Of a stretch of DNA of 35,267 bases, positions 1 through 9,767 are shown piece by piece. Under the pieces are notes generated by a model. The model had not been told where the DNA came from, made no database searches, and saw nothing but the letters and a program-made list of their open reading frames with translations. A program made the position numbers and the translations under genes. Source of the stretch: Chitinophagaceae bacterium (GTDB lineage: Bacteria > Bacteroidota > Bacteroidia > Chitinophagales > Chitinophagaceae); assembly GCA_947455425.1 (NCBI GenBank), contig CANGOT010000002.1, forward strand, positions 1 through 35,267. Direction: 5' to 3'. Numbering within the stretch: the first letter of the stretch is position 1; every line of letters starts with the position of its first letter.

Positions 1-2
1 CA

Positions 3-463
3 AGAAAAAGATACAAGGATATCATAATCGACAGACTTAATTATTATAAACAAAACAAGGGATTACAAATTGGTGGTTATGTAATTATGACAAATCATAT
101 TCATTTTATATGGACTACAAAAAACAATAATCTTAGCGATGTGGTTAGAGATTTTAAAACTTTTACCAGCAAAGCAATTTTAAAAGCATACAAGAAGAAC
201 CTGAAAGCAGAAAAGATTGGTTGTTGTATATGTATAAGTTTTATGCCAATAGAACCAACGAAAATGCAGTGTTTAAACTATGGACAAGTAACAACCATCC
301 TGAAGCCATTTACTCAAAGAAATTTTTGATAAGCAAATTAAACTACATACACCAAAACCCTGTAAGGGCTGGCATTGTAGCAGAATCTGAACATTATAAT
401 AATAGTAGTGCAACTAATTACACCAATAACAAAGGCATTATTGAAATAGATTTGTTGTATTAA
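3..463 (+). pseudogene. REP-associated tyrosine transposase (RAYT / Y1_Tnp, IS200-like), 5'-truncated by the window edge and frameshifted
   Basis: Frame 3 reads RKRYKDIIIDRLNYYKQNKGLQIGGYVIMTNHIHFIWTTKNNNLSDVVRDFKTFTSKAIL (MxNHxH HUH-type motif). The reading continues in another frame as AIQEEPESRKDWLLYMYKFYANRTNENAVFKLW...YIHQNPVRAGIV (typical RAYT C-terminal NPVRAG). One base appears to be missing near 187-190. Confidence 0.85.
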
Positions 464-495
464 TATTGTTTATTGCTAAAAGCAACATAATAAAG

Positions 496-518
496 CTTCT
501 AGGCTACAAGCCTCGAAG
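496..518. repeat. REP-like hairpin downstream of the RAYT relic
   Basis: CTTC-T-AGGCT-ACA-AGCCT-C-GAAG: imperfect palindrome with 3-nt loop, 33 nt after the RAYT stop. Confidence 0.4.
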
Positions 519-649
519 AGCTGAGAGCTGAGAATAGTTTTCAACAACTACAACATCTTAATAGCATAAAAATTACTTACACCTATTATACACAACAAAT
601 CATAATGAAGTATCAAATCAGTTTAAAAAACAGATACTTAGACGCGACT

Positions 650-775
650 CTTCCCCACTAGTTGGTGAAACTTCCCCAGCTGTCTGTAATACTTCCCAAC
701 CAGTTGATGAAGCTTCCCCAGCAATTTGTGATGCACCCCCAATGGGTTGTAATTGTTATAGCCCAGCTGTAATTA
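650..775. repeat. Degenerate 21-bp tandem repeat (six units)
   Basis: Units cttccccactagttggtgaaa / cttccccagctgtctgtaata / cttcccaaccagttgatgaag / cttccccagcaatttgtgatg / cacccccaatgggttgtaatt / gttatagcccagctgtaatta; exact 21-nt spacing. Confidence 0.8.
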
Positions 776-926
776 GTTTTTTGATAAAGCAAATAAGCAT
801 TGCTAGTTTGGTTAAAATATATGTTTAAGTATTGGATGATTATCTAAACATATTGCTATGCTAAAAAAAGAGGATTTGTTAAAAAACCACCTGTGGCAAT
901 TTAAACTCGCCAGTTTTTCATTGCAA

Positions 927-959
927 TTGTTGTGGGTGTAGCTGTACCCAATACAACAA
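927..959. repeat. Imperfect inverted repeat / hairpin
   Basis: TTGTTG-TGGGT-gtagctgt-ACCCA-ata-CAACAA. Confidence 0.4.
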
Positions 960-1091
960 ATACTTATCTACTTAGAGTTAAATCAACCAATCTATTTAGC
1001 TGGTATAAAGCACCTAACTACAATAAATATTTTTTATAATTGCAATATTTTTTATATTCGTAGCTAATACATTCGTTTAATCTAATTATCT

Positions 1092-2270
1092 ATGCAAAAA
1101 TTTACTACTAAAAACCCTCAGTCACACCATTCTTTAAAGCTTAGTTTTCTTTCATCTAAGCTGAAACGCGTTTATTTTATATTTTCGTTATTACTATTTT
1201 CCTTTTTTATCATGGGTAATTCTGGTGGTCCTGCTGCTGCTGGAAATGGTGGTAGAACTGGTGCACCTGGTGATGCAGGTAACTGTAGTAATTGCCATAG
1301 TGGCGGTTCTTTTGGTACAGTTTCAACTACAACAAGTGTTTTTAAATCTGGCACAACAACAAGTGTAACAAGTTATAATGCCGATTCTACTTATGATATA
1401 AAAGTTACTGTTAATCATACTAGTGGAAATCCAGGTGGGCATGGCTTTCAAATGACCGCTCTAAAAACAACAAACACTGCTGCAGGCAGCTTTAAAAATC
1501 CGGGTGCCAATGTTCAAATAAGTTCTACTAGTGGAAGACAATATCCTGAACATACCTCTATCAATACATCAAATATTTTTACAATCCAATGGAAAGCACC
1601 TGCTGTAGGAACGGGTAAGGTTACATTTTATTCTTATGGAAATTGTGTTGATGGCACAGGTGGTACAGGAGGCGATAAAGCTGGGGGTGGAACCTTAGCA
1701 TTAACAGAAGCTATTGTTGCACCGGTTAAAATTTCAAGTTTTACTGTGCAAGCTAACAACAATAACAACTTATTAAATTGGGTAAGCAGCAATGAACAAA
1801 ACAATTGCTGTTACAATGTACAATATAGTAGTAACGGTAAAGATTTTACTACCATTGCCACAGTTAATTCCAAAGCTACCAATGGCAATAGTAGTAGTAA
1901 CATTTCTTATTCGTTTACACATGAAAATATAATTTTACAACATAGTTATTATAGATTGCAACAAATAGATAAAGATGGAAAATTATCTTATGTTTCAGAA
2001 ATAAAAGAAAGTTTATTAAAGAATAAAGAAAATATTGTTTCCATATTTCCTAATCCAGTACTAGATGTTATTAATCTTACAACTAATAATGAAAAAGAAG
2101 TAATAGTTAAAGTTTTTGATATGAATGGTTTTCTTGTAAAACAAGCAGTAAAGTCATCTGGTTCAAACTCCATAAAAATTAATGCTTTGGATATGAGCAA
2201 AGGGTTTTATACAATTAGCCTTTTTCAGGATGGTCGCTTTTTAACAAGTCAAAAAGTAATTAAACTTTAA
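1092..2270 (+). CDS. T9SS-sorted secreted protein with N-terminal CXXCH motif (choice-of-anchor V-like region)
   Basis: N-terminal hydrophobic segment, then GGRTGAPGDAGNCSNCHSGG. C-terminal FPNPVLDVINL...VKVFDMNGFLVKQ...GFYTISLFQDGRFLTSQKVIKL is a type A T9SS sorting domain. Confidence 0.75.
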   Translation: MQKFTTKNPQSHHSLKLSFLSSKLKRVYFIFSLLLFSFFIMGNSGGPAAAGNGGRTGAPGDAGNCSNCHSGGSFGTVSTTTSVFKSGTTTSVTSYNADSTYDIKVTVNHTSGNPGGHGFQMTALKTTNTAAGSFKNPGANVQISSTSGRQYPEHTSINTSNIFTIQWKAPAVGTGKVTFYSYGNCVDGTGGTGGDKAGGGTLALTEAIVAPVKISSFTVQANNNNNLLNWVSSNEQNNCCYNVQYSSNGKDFTTIATVNSKATNGNSSSNISYSFTHENIILQHSYYRLQQIDKDGKLSYVSEIKESLLKNKENIVSIFPNPVLDVINLTTNNEKEVIVKVFDMNGFLVKQAVKSSGSNSIKINALDMSKGFYTISLFQDGRFLTSQKVIKL

Positions 2271-2397
2271 AACAAGTAGAAAGCTTCATTAAGTCTTGCT
2301 GCAAATTTTTAATCAATTTAGGACTTTTAGTTATTGGGGATCGTTATTAGATTATTCATACAAATGTCAATTTCTATGCTTTAACCATTCAACAATT

Positions 2398-2832
2398 ATG
2401 GAAATTAAAAAGGGCAGCTTAGATTTTGTAGAAAAAGTTTTAACTGCTTGTTACAATAGCAATAAAGATGACTTATTTGTAATGAGTTTAATGCATCAAT
2501 ACGAAGAAAGAGGCTTTTTAACTAAGGGGCAATTGCAAGGATTATTTTATAAAGCTGAAAAAGTAGCCGATTTACCAACAGGCTTATTGGCAACCCTTGA
2601 AGCAACCATCATTAAACTACCCACACGAGAAAAAAAGAATACCCCCATTGTAATTACTGAAGTAAAAAAAGATGAAGAAACTGAAAAAAGAATTAACCAG
2701 ATTTTAGGAAAATATCCGCAACATAAAGCAGTAATTGGCTTTCAAAATAATTTTAATAAATATGATAAGCTAAGTTCTTCCGAGAAATTGGAATTAGATA
2801 GAATATATAAAATGCTTATTAAAAAATCCTAA
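2398..2832 (+). CDS. Conserved hypothetical protein (likely start at internal ATG 2398)
   Basis: Long ORF 2296-2832; the segment from MEIKKGSLDFVEKVL... looks like a soluble protein, while the upstream portion has atypical composition. Confidence 0.6.
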   Translation: MEIKKGSLDFVEKVLTACYNSNKDDLFVMSLMHQYEERGFLTKGQLQGLFYKAEKVADLPTGLLATLEATIIKLPTREKKNTPIVITEVKKDEETEKRINQILGKYPQHKAVIGFQNNFNKYDKLSSSEKLELDRIYKMLIKKS

Positions 2833-2855
2833 TACTATCGTTAAAGTAAATATTA

Positions 2856-2899
2856 TATAACAAAAAACGCTTCAATTAATTGAAGCGTTTTTTGTTATA
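2856..2899. terminator. Bidirectional intrinsic terminator (44-bp perfect palindrome)
   Basis: TATAACAAAAAACGCTTCAATTAATTGAAGCGTTTTTTGTTATA, located between convergent genes; T-tracts on both strands. Confidence 0.9.
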
Positions 2900-2922
2900 G
2901 TAAAATCTATATATAAGTTCTT

Positions 2923-3786
2923 TTATCTAAGCAATACAAACTTATAATTTGCCAAGCCTGTTTGAGGTTGACCAGTCGTTGGGTCAAGTAGGTCTACTAC
3001 CAAGGTAAATGTTTGATCGCAAGATGAAAATGTGCTAGGCTTACTAGATGATGTTCTGATATCTGTTGTTGCATCAGCACTTTGTGTTGGTATGGTAATT
3101 TTAAAATTAGAAGGGTCTGTCCAATCCATTGTAAAGGTAATATCGTTCCAACCAGCATCATATAAATTACCAAATGTTCCAGTTGCAGTTGTTGCACTTG
3201 TTTGAACTAAGTTAGTAACAGTTGCTGGTGCTGAATATGGATTTGCTGGTGCTCCCCAGGTTTGTGTGTACACTGTACCACTCAATTTGAATTCAGCAGT
3301 ATTAGGATAATCCCCAGCTAAATCAGCTAAAACAACAGGGCAATATTTTTGCAATATAACCCAAACAGAGTCTCTGCCATAAACACCTGCTATTCCAGCA
3401 CCACCAAGTTTTACTTTAACTGAATCTTTTTTACCACCAGCATATTGTGAATATACCCCGGTAATTCTTAAAGAATCATACAATTTACCCCCCTTAATAG
3501 TAACACTTGAAGGTCCATTGAAATCGGTTCCTATAAGTGCACCTGTAGGTGAAGAGTATGTTACAGGTATAGAAACATCATTTGCAAAAATACTAGTTAC
3601 TGCTACAGGAACAGCTAATGCAACTGGCGTGCTTTGAACAGGATAAGCAATGGTATAATTGCTCAAAACAAATTCTCCTGCAGCTACTGTAAGAGCTGGT
3701 CTGTCTACAACCAAATTATTTTTTTTACACCCAATACTTCCAATAAGCATTAGTGCTACAATACTAAAATTTATATATTTTTTCAT
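2923..3786 (-). CDS. SusCD-associated lipoprotein, hypothetical
   Basis: MKKYINFSIVALMLIGSIGCKKN lipobox; last gene of the SusC-SusD operon. Confidence 0.7.
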   Translation of the reverse strand: MKKYINFSIVALMLIGSIGCKKNNLVVDRPALTVAAGEFVLSNYTIAYPVQSTPVALAVPVAVTSIFANDVSIPVTYSSPTGALIGTDFNGPSSVTIKGGKLYDSLRITGVYSQYAGGKKDSVKVKLGGAGIAGVYGRDSVWVILQKYCPVVLADLAGDYPNTAEFKLSGTVYTQTWGAPANPYSAPATVTNLVQTSATTATGTFGNLYDAGWNDITFTMDWTDPSNFKITIPTQSADATTDIRTSSSKPSTFSSCDQTFTLVVDLLDPTTGQPQTGLANYKFVLLR

Positions 3787-3807
3787 ATTTATCATATTAT
3801 TTTAAAT

Positions 3808-5301
3808 TTATGGGTTTTGATCACCAGCTGTGAAAGTAGAATTAACGTCAATCTCTTTTTGCGGGATTTTCATTATCATTTGAGCATCTCCAGGAGCTAA
3901 TACATAAATTTTAGGATCAAAATTTGGCGAACCGTGGTTTCCTGCACCAGTTGGTCTGTTTAAACCAGTCTTTAATCTCTTAATATCAAATAATGAGAAT
4001 CCCTCACCCCATAATTCGATTCTTCTTTGCAACAAAATTTCATTTAATAAAGCCGGGCTTGCAGTAGGAGCTGAATATCCAGCATATCTTGTTTTAATTA
4101 ATGTTTCCAAAGTAGTTTTTGCAGCAGCATCATTTCCTTGTCTAGCCAATGCTTCAGCTTCGATTAAATACATTTCTGCAGCTCTCATAAATAAATAGTC
4201 ACCAGCCCAAGCACTCGGACTTGCTAAGTGAAATTTAGTTTGGCAATAGTCTGGAAATTTAGCACTATTAGGAGAACCGGTAGGTTTAGTAAATACTTTG
4301 TATCTAATGTCAGAACTATTGATTTTAGAATATAATTCTTTAGTGATTTTCTTTTGACCACCTAATTGAGCATAATCAAATGCAGCAGCATCCATATGAG
4401 AAAAGAATGAAGCATATATAGTAGCCTGATCAGTAATAACTTCTGCACCCCACATCCATTCTGGATTAGAGATTGAATTAAACCCTTTTGTATATTCTGT
4501 AGAAGCCATTGGAGTATAACCAGTTCTTGCTTTATTAGCATAGCTTGCTGCATCAGCCCAATTTTCCATTGTTAAAGCAACTCTAGCTCTAATAGCTTGG
4601 CATACGTGAATATCAATATGTGATTTATGATCTTGTGTTTTACCCACTAATAACGGTTCCGCAGCGTTTAAATCTTTTATGATTTGATCATAAACTTGTT
4701 GAACTGTTCCTCTAGGTAAATCACCATATGGTGGTGTTAACACCAATGGAACCCCTGGCTTAGTTTCGTTGCCTTTGTAGGTTTGTTGAAAATAATTAAT
4801 CAAATTATAATAACAAAATGCTCTCATTGCTAACGCTTGACCCTTAATATTTTCTTTATCAGTTGCTGGACCTGTAGCTCCATCTATATAATAAATTAAA
4901 TTGTTAGCATTTTTTATTAGCGTATAATAATAAGTCCAAATGCAGAATGGTCTTCTGTTATCAGTCAATTGTGCACGTTCAGTATATTGATAGTCCCTAT
5001 TAAACCATCCATAACCTTGAAGGTTAACAACCATATCATTACCCATAAGGTCATTAACAACATCATAGGCTTTTTGTCCAAAATCGGAGTGAAGTGTTCC
5101 ACTTGCATACCCAACAGCTGGTGCATGAGAATATGTAATTCTATACATACCATCTAGTGCAGTATATGAAGTGGTTGTTGTTTTAAAAACCAAAGTATTA
5201 TCAACATCGGTCGAAGATGATGTTTCTAAATAATCTTTTTTACAGCTAGATGCAAAAAGCAACACTAAGCAAATTGCTGACAGTTTAGTTATTTTATTCA
5301 T
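3808..5301 (-). CDS. susD-like: RagB/SusD family nutrient uptake outer membrane lipoprotein
   Basis: MNKITKLSAICLVLLFASSCKKDYLETSSS lipobox; MRAFCYYNLINYF, EMYLIEAEALARQGN, LLNEILLQRRIELWGEGFSLFDIKR are SusD signatures. Confidence 0.95.
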   Translation of the reverse strand: MNKITKLSAICLVLLFASSCKKDYLETSSSTDVDNTLVFKTTTTSYTALDGMYRITYSHAPAVGYASGTLHSDFGQKAYDVVNDLMGNDMVVNLQGYGWFNRDYQYTERAQLTDNRRPFCIWTYYYTLIKNANNLIYYIDGATGPATDKENIKGQALAMRAFCYYNLINYFQQTYKGNETKPGVPLVLTPPYGDLPRGTVQQVYDQIIKDLNAAEPLLVGKTQDHKSHIDIHVCQAIRARVALTMENWADAASYANKARTGYTPMASTEYTKGFNSISNPEWMWGAEVITDQATIYASFFSHMDAAAFDYAQLGGQKKITKELYSKINSSDIRYKVFTKPTGSPNSAKFPDYCQTKFHLASPSAWAGDYLFMRAAEMYLIEAEALARQGNDAAAKTTLETLIKTRYAGYSAPTASPALLNEILLQRRIELWGEGFSLFDIKRLKTGLNRPTGAGNHGSPNFDPKIYVLAPGDAQMIMKIPQKEIDVNSTFTAGDQNP

Positions 5302-5320
5302 TTTATTTGTTTTTAAAAAT

Positions 5321-8300
5321 TTATAGATTAACATTTAATCCAAAAGTCAATGTTCTAATTGGAGGATATGTAGCATCAGATGTTCCTGTAAAATTACGTT
5401 GAGGATCGATTCCTTTTTTAGCAGTAAATAATGCAACGTTATCGATATTTCCAAATACAGACAAGCCAACTAAATGCAACTTGTTTGCTGTAGCTTTTGG
5501 TAAATTATATGTCAGTGAAATATTCTTAATATTGATATATGATCTATCAAATAAGTATCTAGAAGACGTACCCAATTGATCTGCAATACCATTTTGAACT
5601 CTTGGAACATTTGTTACATCACCTGGTTTTTTCCAAGCATTTAAAATATCTGTATGCCAAGCAGTTCCGTAAGAACCAGAATGCATTAATCCTTCATAGT
5701 TACCATCATAGAATTTACCACCATAAGAATATGTAGTTAAAATTGATAATTCATAGTTTCTAAATCTGAATGTATTAGTAATACCACCAGACCAATCAGC
5801 TAATGGTTTTCCAACATAATAACGATTTGCAGCACTCCATGAAGTAGTAACGGTTCTTGCACCAGTAGACTTTCCACCAGCATCTAAAACGTCTTTATAA
5901 TATAACGCATCACCAGTTGCAGCATCAACACCAGCAAATTCACGAATAAAGAAATCATAAACACCTTGTCCTACTTTAAGTTTATTTAAACCATTAATAG
6001 GTATATTAATAGCTTCTTTATTTTTGAAATTACCTGGTAAATAAGTTACTTCGTTTTTATACGCTGTAAAGTTTACATCTACTCTCCAATCAAAATTCTT
6101 TTTCATAATCACGTTACAACCAATTTGAATTTCAACACCCTTATTTTTCATGTTAGCAACGTTTCCTGGTGTTGTAACAAGAGCCGTTGATGGTGTATTT
6201 GGCACATCCAATAACATTCCATCCGATCCTCTTTCAAAATAATCTATCGAACCTTGAACTCTTTTATTAAATAAAACAAAGTCAACTCCGAAATTAGTTC
6301 CAAATTGTTTTTCCCAAGTTAGTTTAGGGTTCGCTCCATAAACATCTGGTACATATCCACTATAACCTGAGTTAGCAAAACCACCCAAATAATTTATTTG
6401 ATATGCATAATAGGTTCCAATATCCTCATTACCAAGACTTCCATAGTCAGCCTTTAATTTCAACTCATTTATCCAGCTAATTTTCTTCATAAATGATTCT
6501 TCTGAAATTCTCCATCCAGCACCAATGGACCAAAAGTCTCCTTGTCTTGCACTAGAAGAGAATCTAGAATTACCATCTCTCCTGTATGAACCACTAAAGA
6601 TATATCTATTATTATAGTCATATTGCAATCGACTAAAATATCCCTCTATTCTGTGATTATTCTGAAATGAATTACTACCCTCTTCTACAGTCGCCTGTCC
6701 CAATTCTATTGTTCCAGGAAAAGTAAAACCTGTTTTTGTTCCTGAAACATAATCGTTTTGGAAAAAATAATTTTCGTGACCAACTAAAGCACTAAAGTTG
6801 TTTTTTCCAAAAGACTGACTCCAGTTTAAAACTTCATTTAATGTATAAGTTAACTGACGTGTGTTTGATTTAGTAGTTCTACCTTTTACATTTGCAGCAT
6901 CTCCATACTGTCCATTTTGAAAGGTGGTTCCATAACCATTGTAATTATTCACCCCTAGAGTGGTTTTAAGGTTAAAATGCTTAGCCAACTTAATGTCTAA
7001 ATAAGCATTTGCATTTAAATTCAAATTAGTCGAATGTCTGTCATCTAGAGCTAAAGTACCAACTAAATTTGAATTAGCTGCGTATGGTCTTGAACCCATT
7101 TGAGAAGGAACACCCCAATCTAACGTTGGTTGGCCACTAACAGGGTCTATAACATAAGCACCAGTAGTAGTGTTGTGTTGGTAGATTGGATAGATCGGCC
7201 CCATCTGTTGAGAATAATAAAAAGGGTTACTAGTGGCAGTACCTCCATTAATAACATTTGTATTTTGTGTAACGCCTCCATCTAAATTAAGACCCGCTTT
7301 CAACCAATTGCTAGCTTCAGCATTCATGCTTAAACGCATATTATATCTCTTGAATCCAGAATTTATCATAGTTCCTTCTTCATTCAAGTAACCAAATGAC
7401 ATTAGGTAATCACTTCTATCCCCAGCACCAGCTATTGAAGTTGTAACATTTTGTCTTTGTGCTGTTCTGAATAAAGCTTTTGACCAAGACTCATTCCAAA
7501 GTAATTTGGCGTTTGAGTTAAGCTTTCCTGTTGTTGGATCTACTAATTGATCCCCAGGAACATTGTAAGCATTGTAAACTAAGTGACTTCCATCAGTTAA
7601 TTGTTGAGAAGCATTTTGTCCAGCTTGAGCCATAGTAATTGGGTTACCACTAGCTTGACCTGTTGCATATAATGAATTTTTCGTAGCTTCCCACATCATT
7701 TCATAATATTGCTTAGAATTCAATCTCTCATACTCAGGAATTCCACGATTTGAAAAGCCTTGAGTTATTTTAGCAGAAATTTGTGGTTTACCTTTTTTTC
7801 CTCTTTTTGTAGTTATCATTACAACTCCATTTGCTCCACGAGAACCAAACAATGCTCCAGATGCAGCGTCTTTTAAAATAGTTACGCTTTCAATATCATC
7901 GGGATTTAACGCAGATATAGAACCTGTGTAAACAACGCCATTTAAAACATATAAAGGACCAGTACCATTTGAAATCGAACCAATACCTCTAACAATAAGA
8001 TCTGAACTTGAACCAGGAGCTCCACCACCATTTGAAGAAGAAACACCCGCAACCAAACCATCAAGTGCCTTGGTAAAGTTAACAGGTTGTTGTTGTGCAA
8101 TTTGCTTAGCAGTAACAGTTCCTTCAGATCCGACAAATCCTGTTTTTTTCACAGTACCATAAGGCACCTGAACAACAACTTCATCTAAATCTTTAGTAGA
8201 AGTTTTTACACTTGCTAATACATTACCAGAAATTGGAATGGTAACTTTTTGGGGTTCCATTGAAGCACCTGTGATAGTTAATGTTTTAGCATTTGTAGGA

Positions 8301-8488
8301 ACAGAAATTGTAAATGTTCCGTCTTCCTTTGTAATAGCACCTTTAGTAGATCCTGATACAATTACTGAAGCACCGGCTACAGCCTTACCATTTTCATCGG
8401 TTACCTTACCTGTTACAGTTCGGTTTTGTGCCCAAACCTGAGCAACCGAGAAAAGAAAAAACATTAAAAGAATTGTGAGTTTTCTCAT
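5321..8488 (-). CDS. susC-like: SusC/RagA family TonB-linked outer membrane protein
   Basis: Signal peptide, carboxypeptidase-like domain (VTGKVTDENGKAVAGASV), plug (DLIVRGIGSISNGTGPLYVLNGV, SVTILKDAASGALFGSRGANGVVMITTKRGK), and C-terminal barrel PIRTLTFGLNVNL. Confidence 0.97.
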   Translation of the reverse strand: MRKLTILLMFFLFSVAQVWAQNRTVTGKVTDENGKAVAGASVIVSGSTKGAITKEDGTFTISVPTNAKTLTITGASMEPQKVTIPISGNVLASVKTSTKDLDEVVVQVPYGTVKKTGFVGSEGTVTAKQIAQQQPVNFTKALDGLVAGVSSSNGGGAPGSSSDLIVRGIGSISNGTGPLYVLNGVVYTGSISALNPDDIESVTILKDAASGALFGSRGANGVVMITTKRGKKGKPQISAKITQGFSNRGIPEYERLNSKQYYEMMWEATKNSLYATGQASGNPITMAQAGQNASQQLTDGSHLVYNAYNVPGDQLVDPTTGKLNSNAKLLWNESWSKALFRTAQRQNVTTSIAGAGDRSDYLMSFGYLNEEGTMINSGFKRYNMRLSMNAEASNWLKAGLNLDGGVTQNTNVINGGTATSNPFYYSQQMGPIYPIYQHNTTTGAYVIDPVSGQPTLDWGVPSQMGSRPYAANSNLVGTLALDDRHSTNLNLNANAYLDIKLAKHFNLKTTLGVNNYNGYGTTFQNGQYGDAANVKGRTTKSNTRQLTYTLNEVLNWSQSFGKNNFSALVGHENYFFQNDYVSGTKTGFTFPGTIELGQATVEEGSNSFQNNHRIEGYFSRLQYDYNNRYIFSGSYRRDGNSRFSSSARQGDFWSIGAGWRISEESFMKKISWINELKLKADYGSLGNEDIGTYYAYQINYLGGFANSGYSGYVPDVYGANPKLTWEKQFGTNFGVDFVLFNKRVQGSIDYFERGSDGMLLDVPNTPSTALVTTPGNVANMKNKGVEIQIGCNVIMKKNFDWRVDVNFTAYKNEVTYLPGNFKNKEAINIPINGLNKLKVGQGVYDFFIREFAGVDAATGDALYYKDVLDAGGKSTGARTVTTSWSAANRYYVGKPLADWSGGITNTFRFRNYELSILTTYSYGGKFYDGNYEGLMHSGSYGTAWHTDILNAWKKPGDVTNVPRVQNGIADQLGTSSRYLFDRSYINIKNISLTYNLPKATANKLHLVGLSVFGNIDNVALFTAKKGIDPQRNFTGTSDATYPPIRTLTFGLNVNL

Positions 8489-8787
8489 ATCGCGTTTTTA
8501 AGTTAAAAATTAAGTTTGCAATAATAAGACAAAAAAATTTAACATTTCGTTGCATCGTTTAGAAAAATATTTTTTATTTCTACTAACTTGCTCATTTTTA
8601 AATACTTGCATTTTGTCTTTTAGCAGCAAGCTGCCTGCACCACAACGCTTATTGATTCCATTTAAATAAATTTAACATTTTTATATCACTTAATTCCTTA
8701 TTAAAGTTTGTACTAAAAGTTTCCGAAAGATGTAATCAGGCTAATTTTACAAATGCTTCAAAGAATGAATCAGAAACAACCTTATTT

Positions 8788-9723
8788 ATGCATAAAATCA
8801 TCACACTAACACTTAATCCTTGTATTGATAAAACTATTTGGGTTGATAAACTGATTCCAGATAAAAAATTAAAAGCAAAACACCCTGAAGATGAACCTGG
8901 TGGCGGTGGAATCAATGTTTCGAGGGCTATTAATTATTTAAATAGAAAAAGTAAAGCACTTTTTCTGAACGGTGGAATGAATGCCCCCTATTTTAAACAA
9001 TTGATTACAGAAGAAGGTTTGGACTTTACTGAAATAAACATTGCTGGCAATACCAGAATGAACCTCATGCTGATTGACGAAAGCAACTCGCAAGAATATA
9101 GAATTGGAATGGATGGCCCAAATGTTTCTGATGCAGAAATCAGCAATCTGATAAATACACTGAAAAAACAGAAAGATTACGATTTTCTGGTAGCAAGTGG
9201 TAGTTTACCCAAAAATATGCCTGATAATATATATGTAGAGATTGCCAAAATTGTTGAATCTCACAATGCTAAGTTCATTTTAGATACTTCAGGTAAAGCA
9301 CTGCAAAATATGGTGCAGCAAAAAGTTTTTTTACTAAAGCCTAATCTGAACGAATTGAGTATTTTATGTGGTATTAATGAAAACGCAAGTATTGATGATA
9401 TTATTACCGCCACTCAAGAACTACTTAATAAAATATATTGCAACATTATTGTTGTTTCGTTGGGGAGCAAGGGTGCTATTATGGTCACAAAAAATGAAAC
9501 CCATCATATACTTCCCCCTGCAGTTGAGGTTAAAAGCACTGTGGGTGCTGGTGATTGTATGGTTGCTGGAATGACAATAGCTTTATCAGAAAATTTATCT
9601 TTTAAAGAAGTATTACAATATGGTATTGCTTGTGGCACGGCTGCTACACTAAACGCCGGTAGAGGCTTATGCAAAAAAGAAGATTTTGAGAAACTATTGA
9701 TTGAAATAAAAAGCAACACTTAA
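8788..9723 (+). CDS. PfkB-family hexose kinase (1-phosphofructokinase / 6-phosphofructokinase II-like)
   Basis: TLTLNPCIDKTIWVD, EPGGGGINVSRAI, STVGAGDCMVAGM (PfkB signature). Confidence 0.9.
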   Translation: MHKIITLTLNPCIDKTIWVDKLIPDKKLKAKHPEDEPGGGGINVSRAINYLNRKSKALFLNGGMNAPYFKQLITEEGLDFTEINIAGNTRMNLMLIDESNSQEYRIGMDGPNVSDAEISNLINTLKKQKDYDFLVASGSLPKNMPDNIYVEIAKIVESHNAKFILDTSGKALQNMVQQKVFLLKPNLNELSILCGINENASIDDIITATQELLNKIYCNIIVVSLGSKGAIMVTKNETHHILPPAVEVKSTVGAGDCMVAGMTIALSENLSFKEVLQYGIACGTAATLNAGRGLCKKEDFEKLLIEIKSNT

Positions 9724-9767
9724 AATATCTACCACATTTTACCTCATACTTTTATCTTCGCTGCTAT

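Noticed and set aside
3000-8441. Short ORFs inside the SusC/SusD operon (2997-3197, 4362-4553, 4965-5153, 4969-5157, 7942-8136, 8238-8441)
   Set aside because: Overlap strong SusC/SusD/lipoprotein coding frames; translations look like out-of-frame products.
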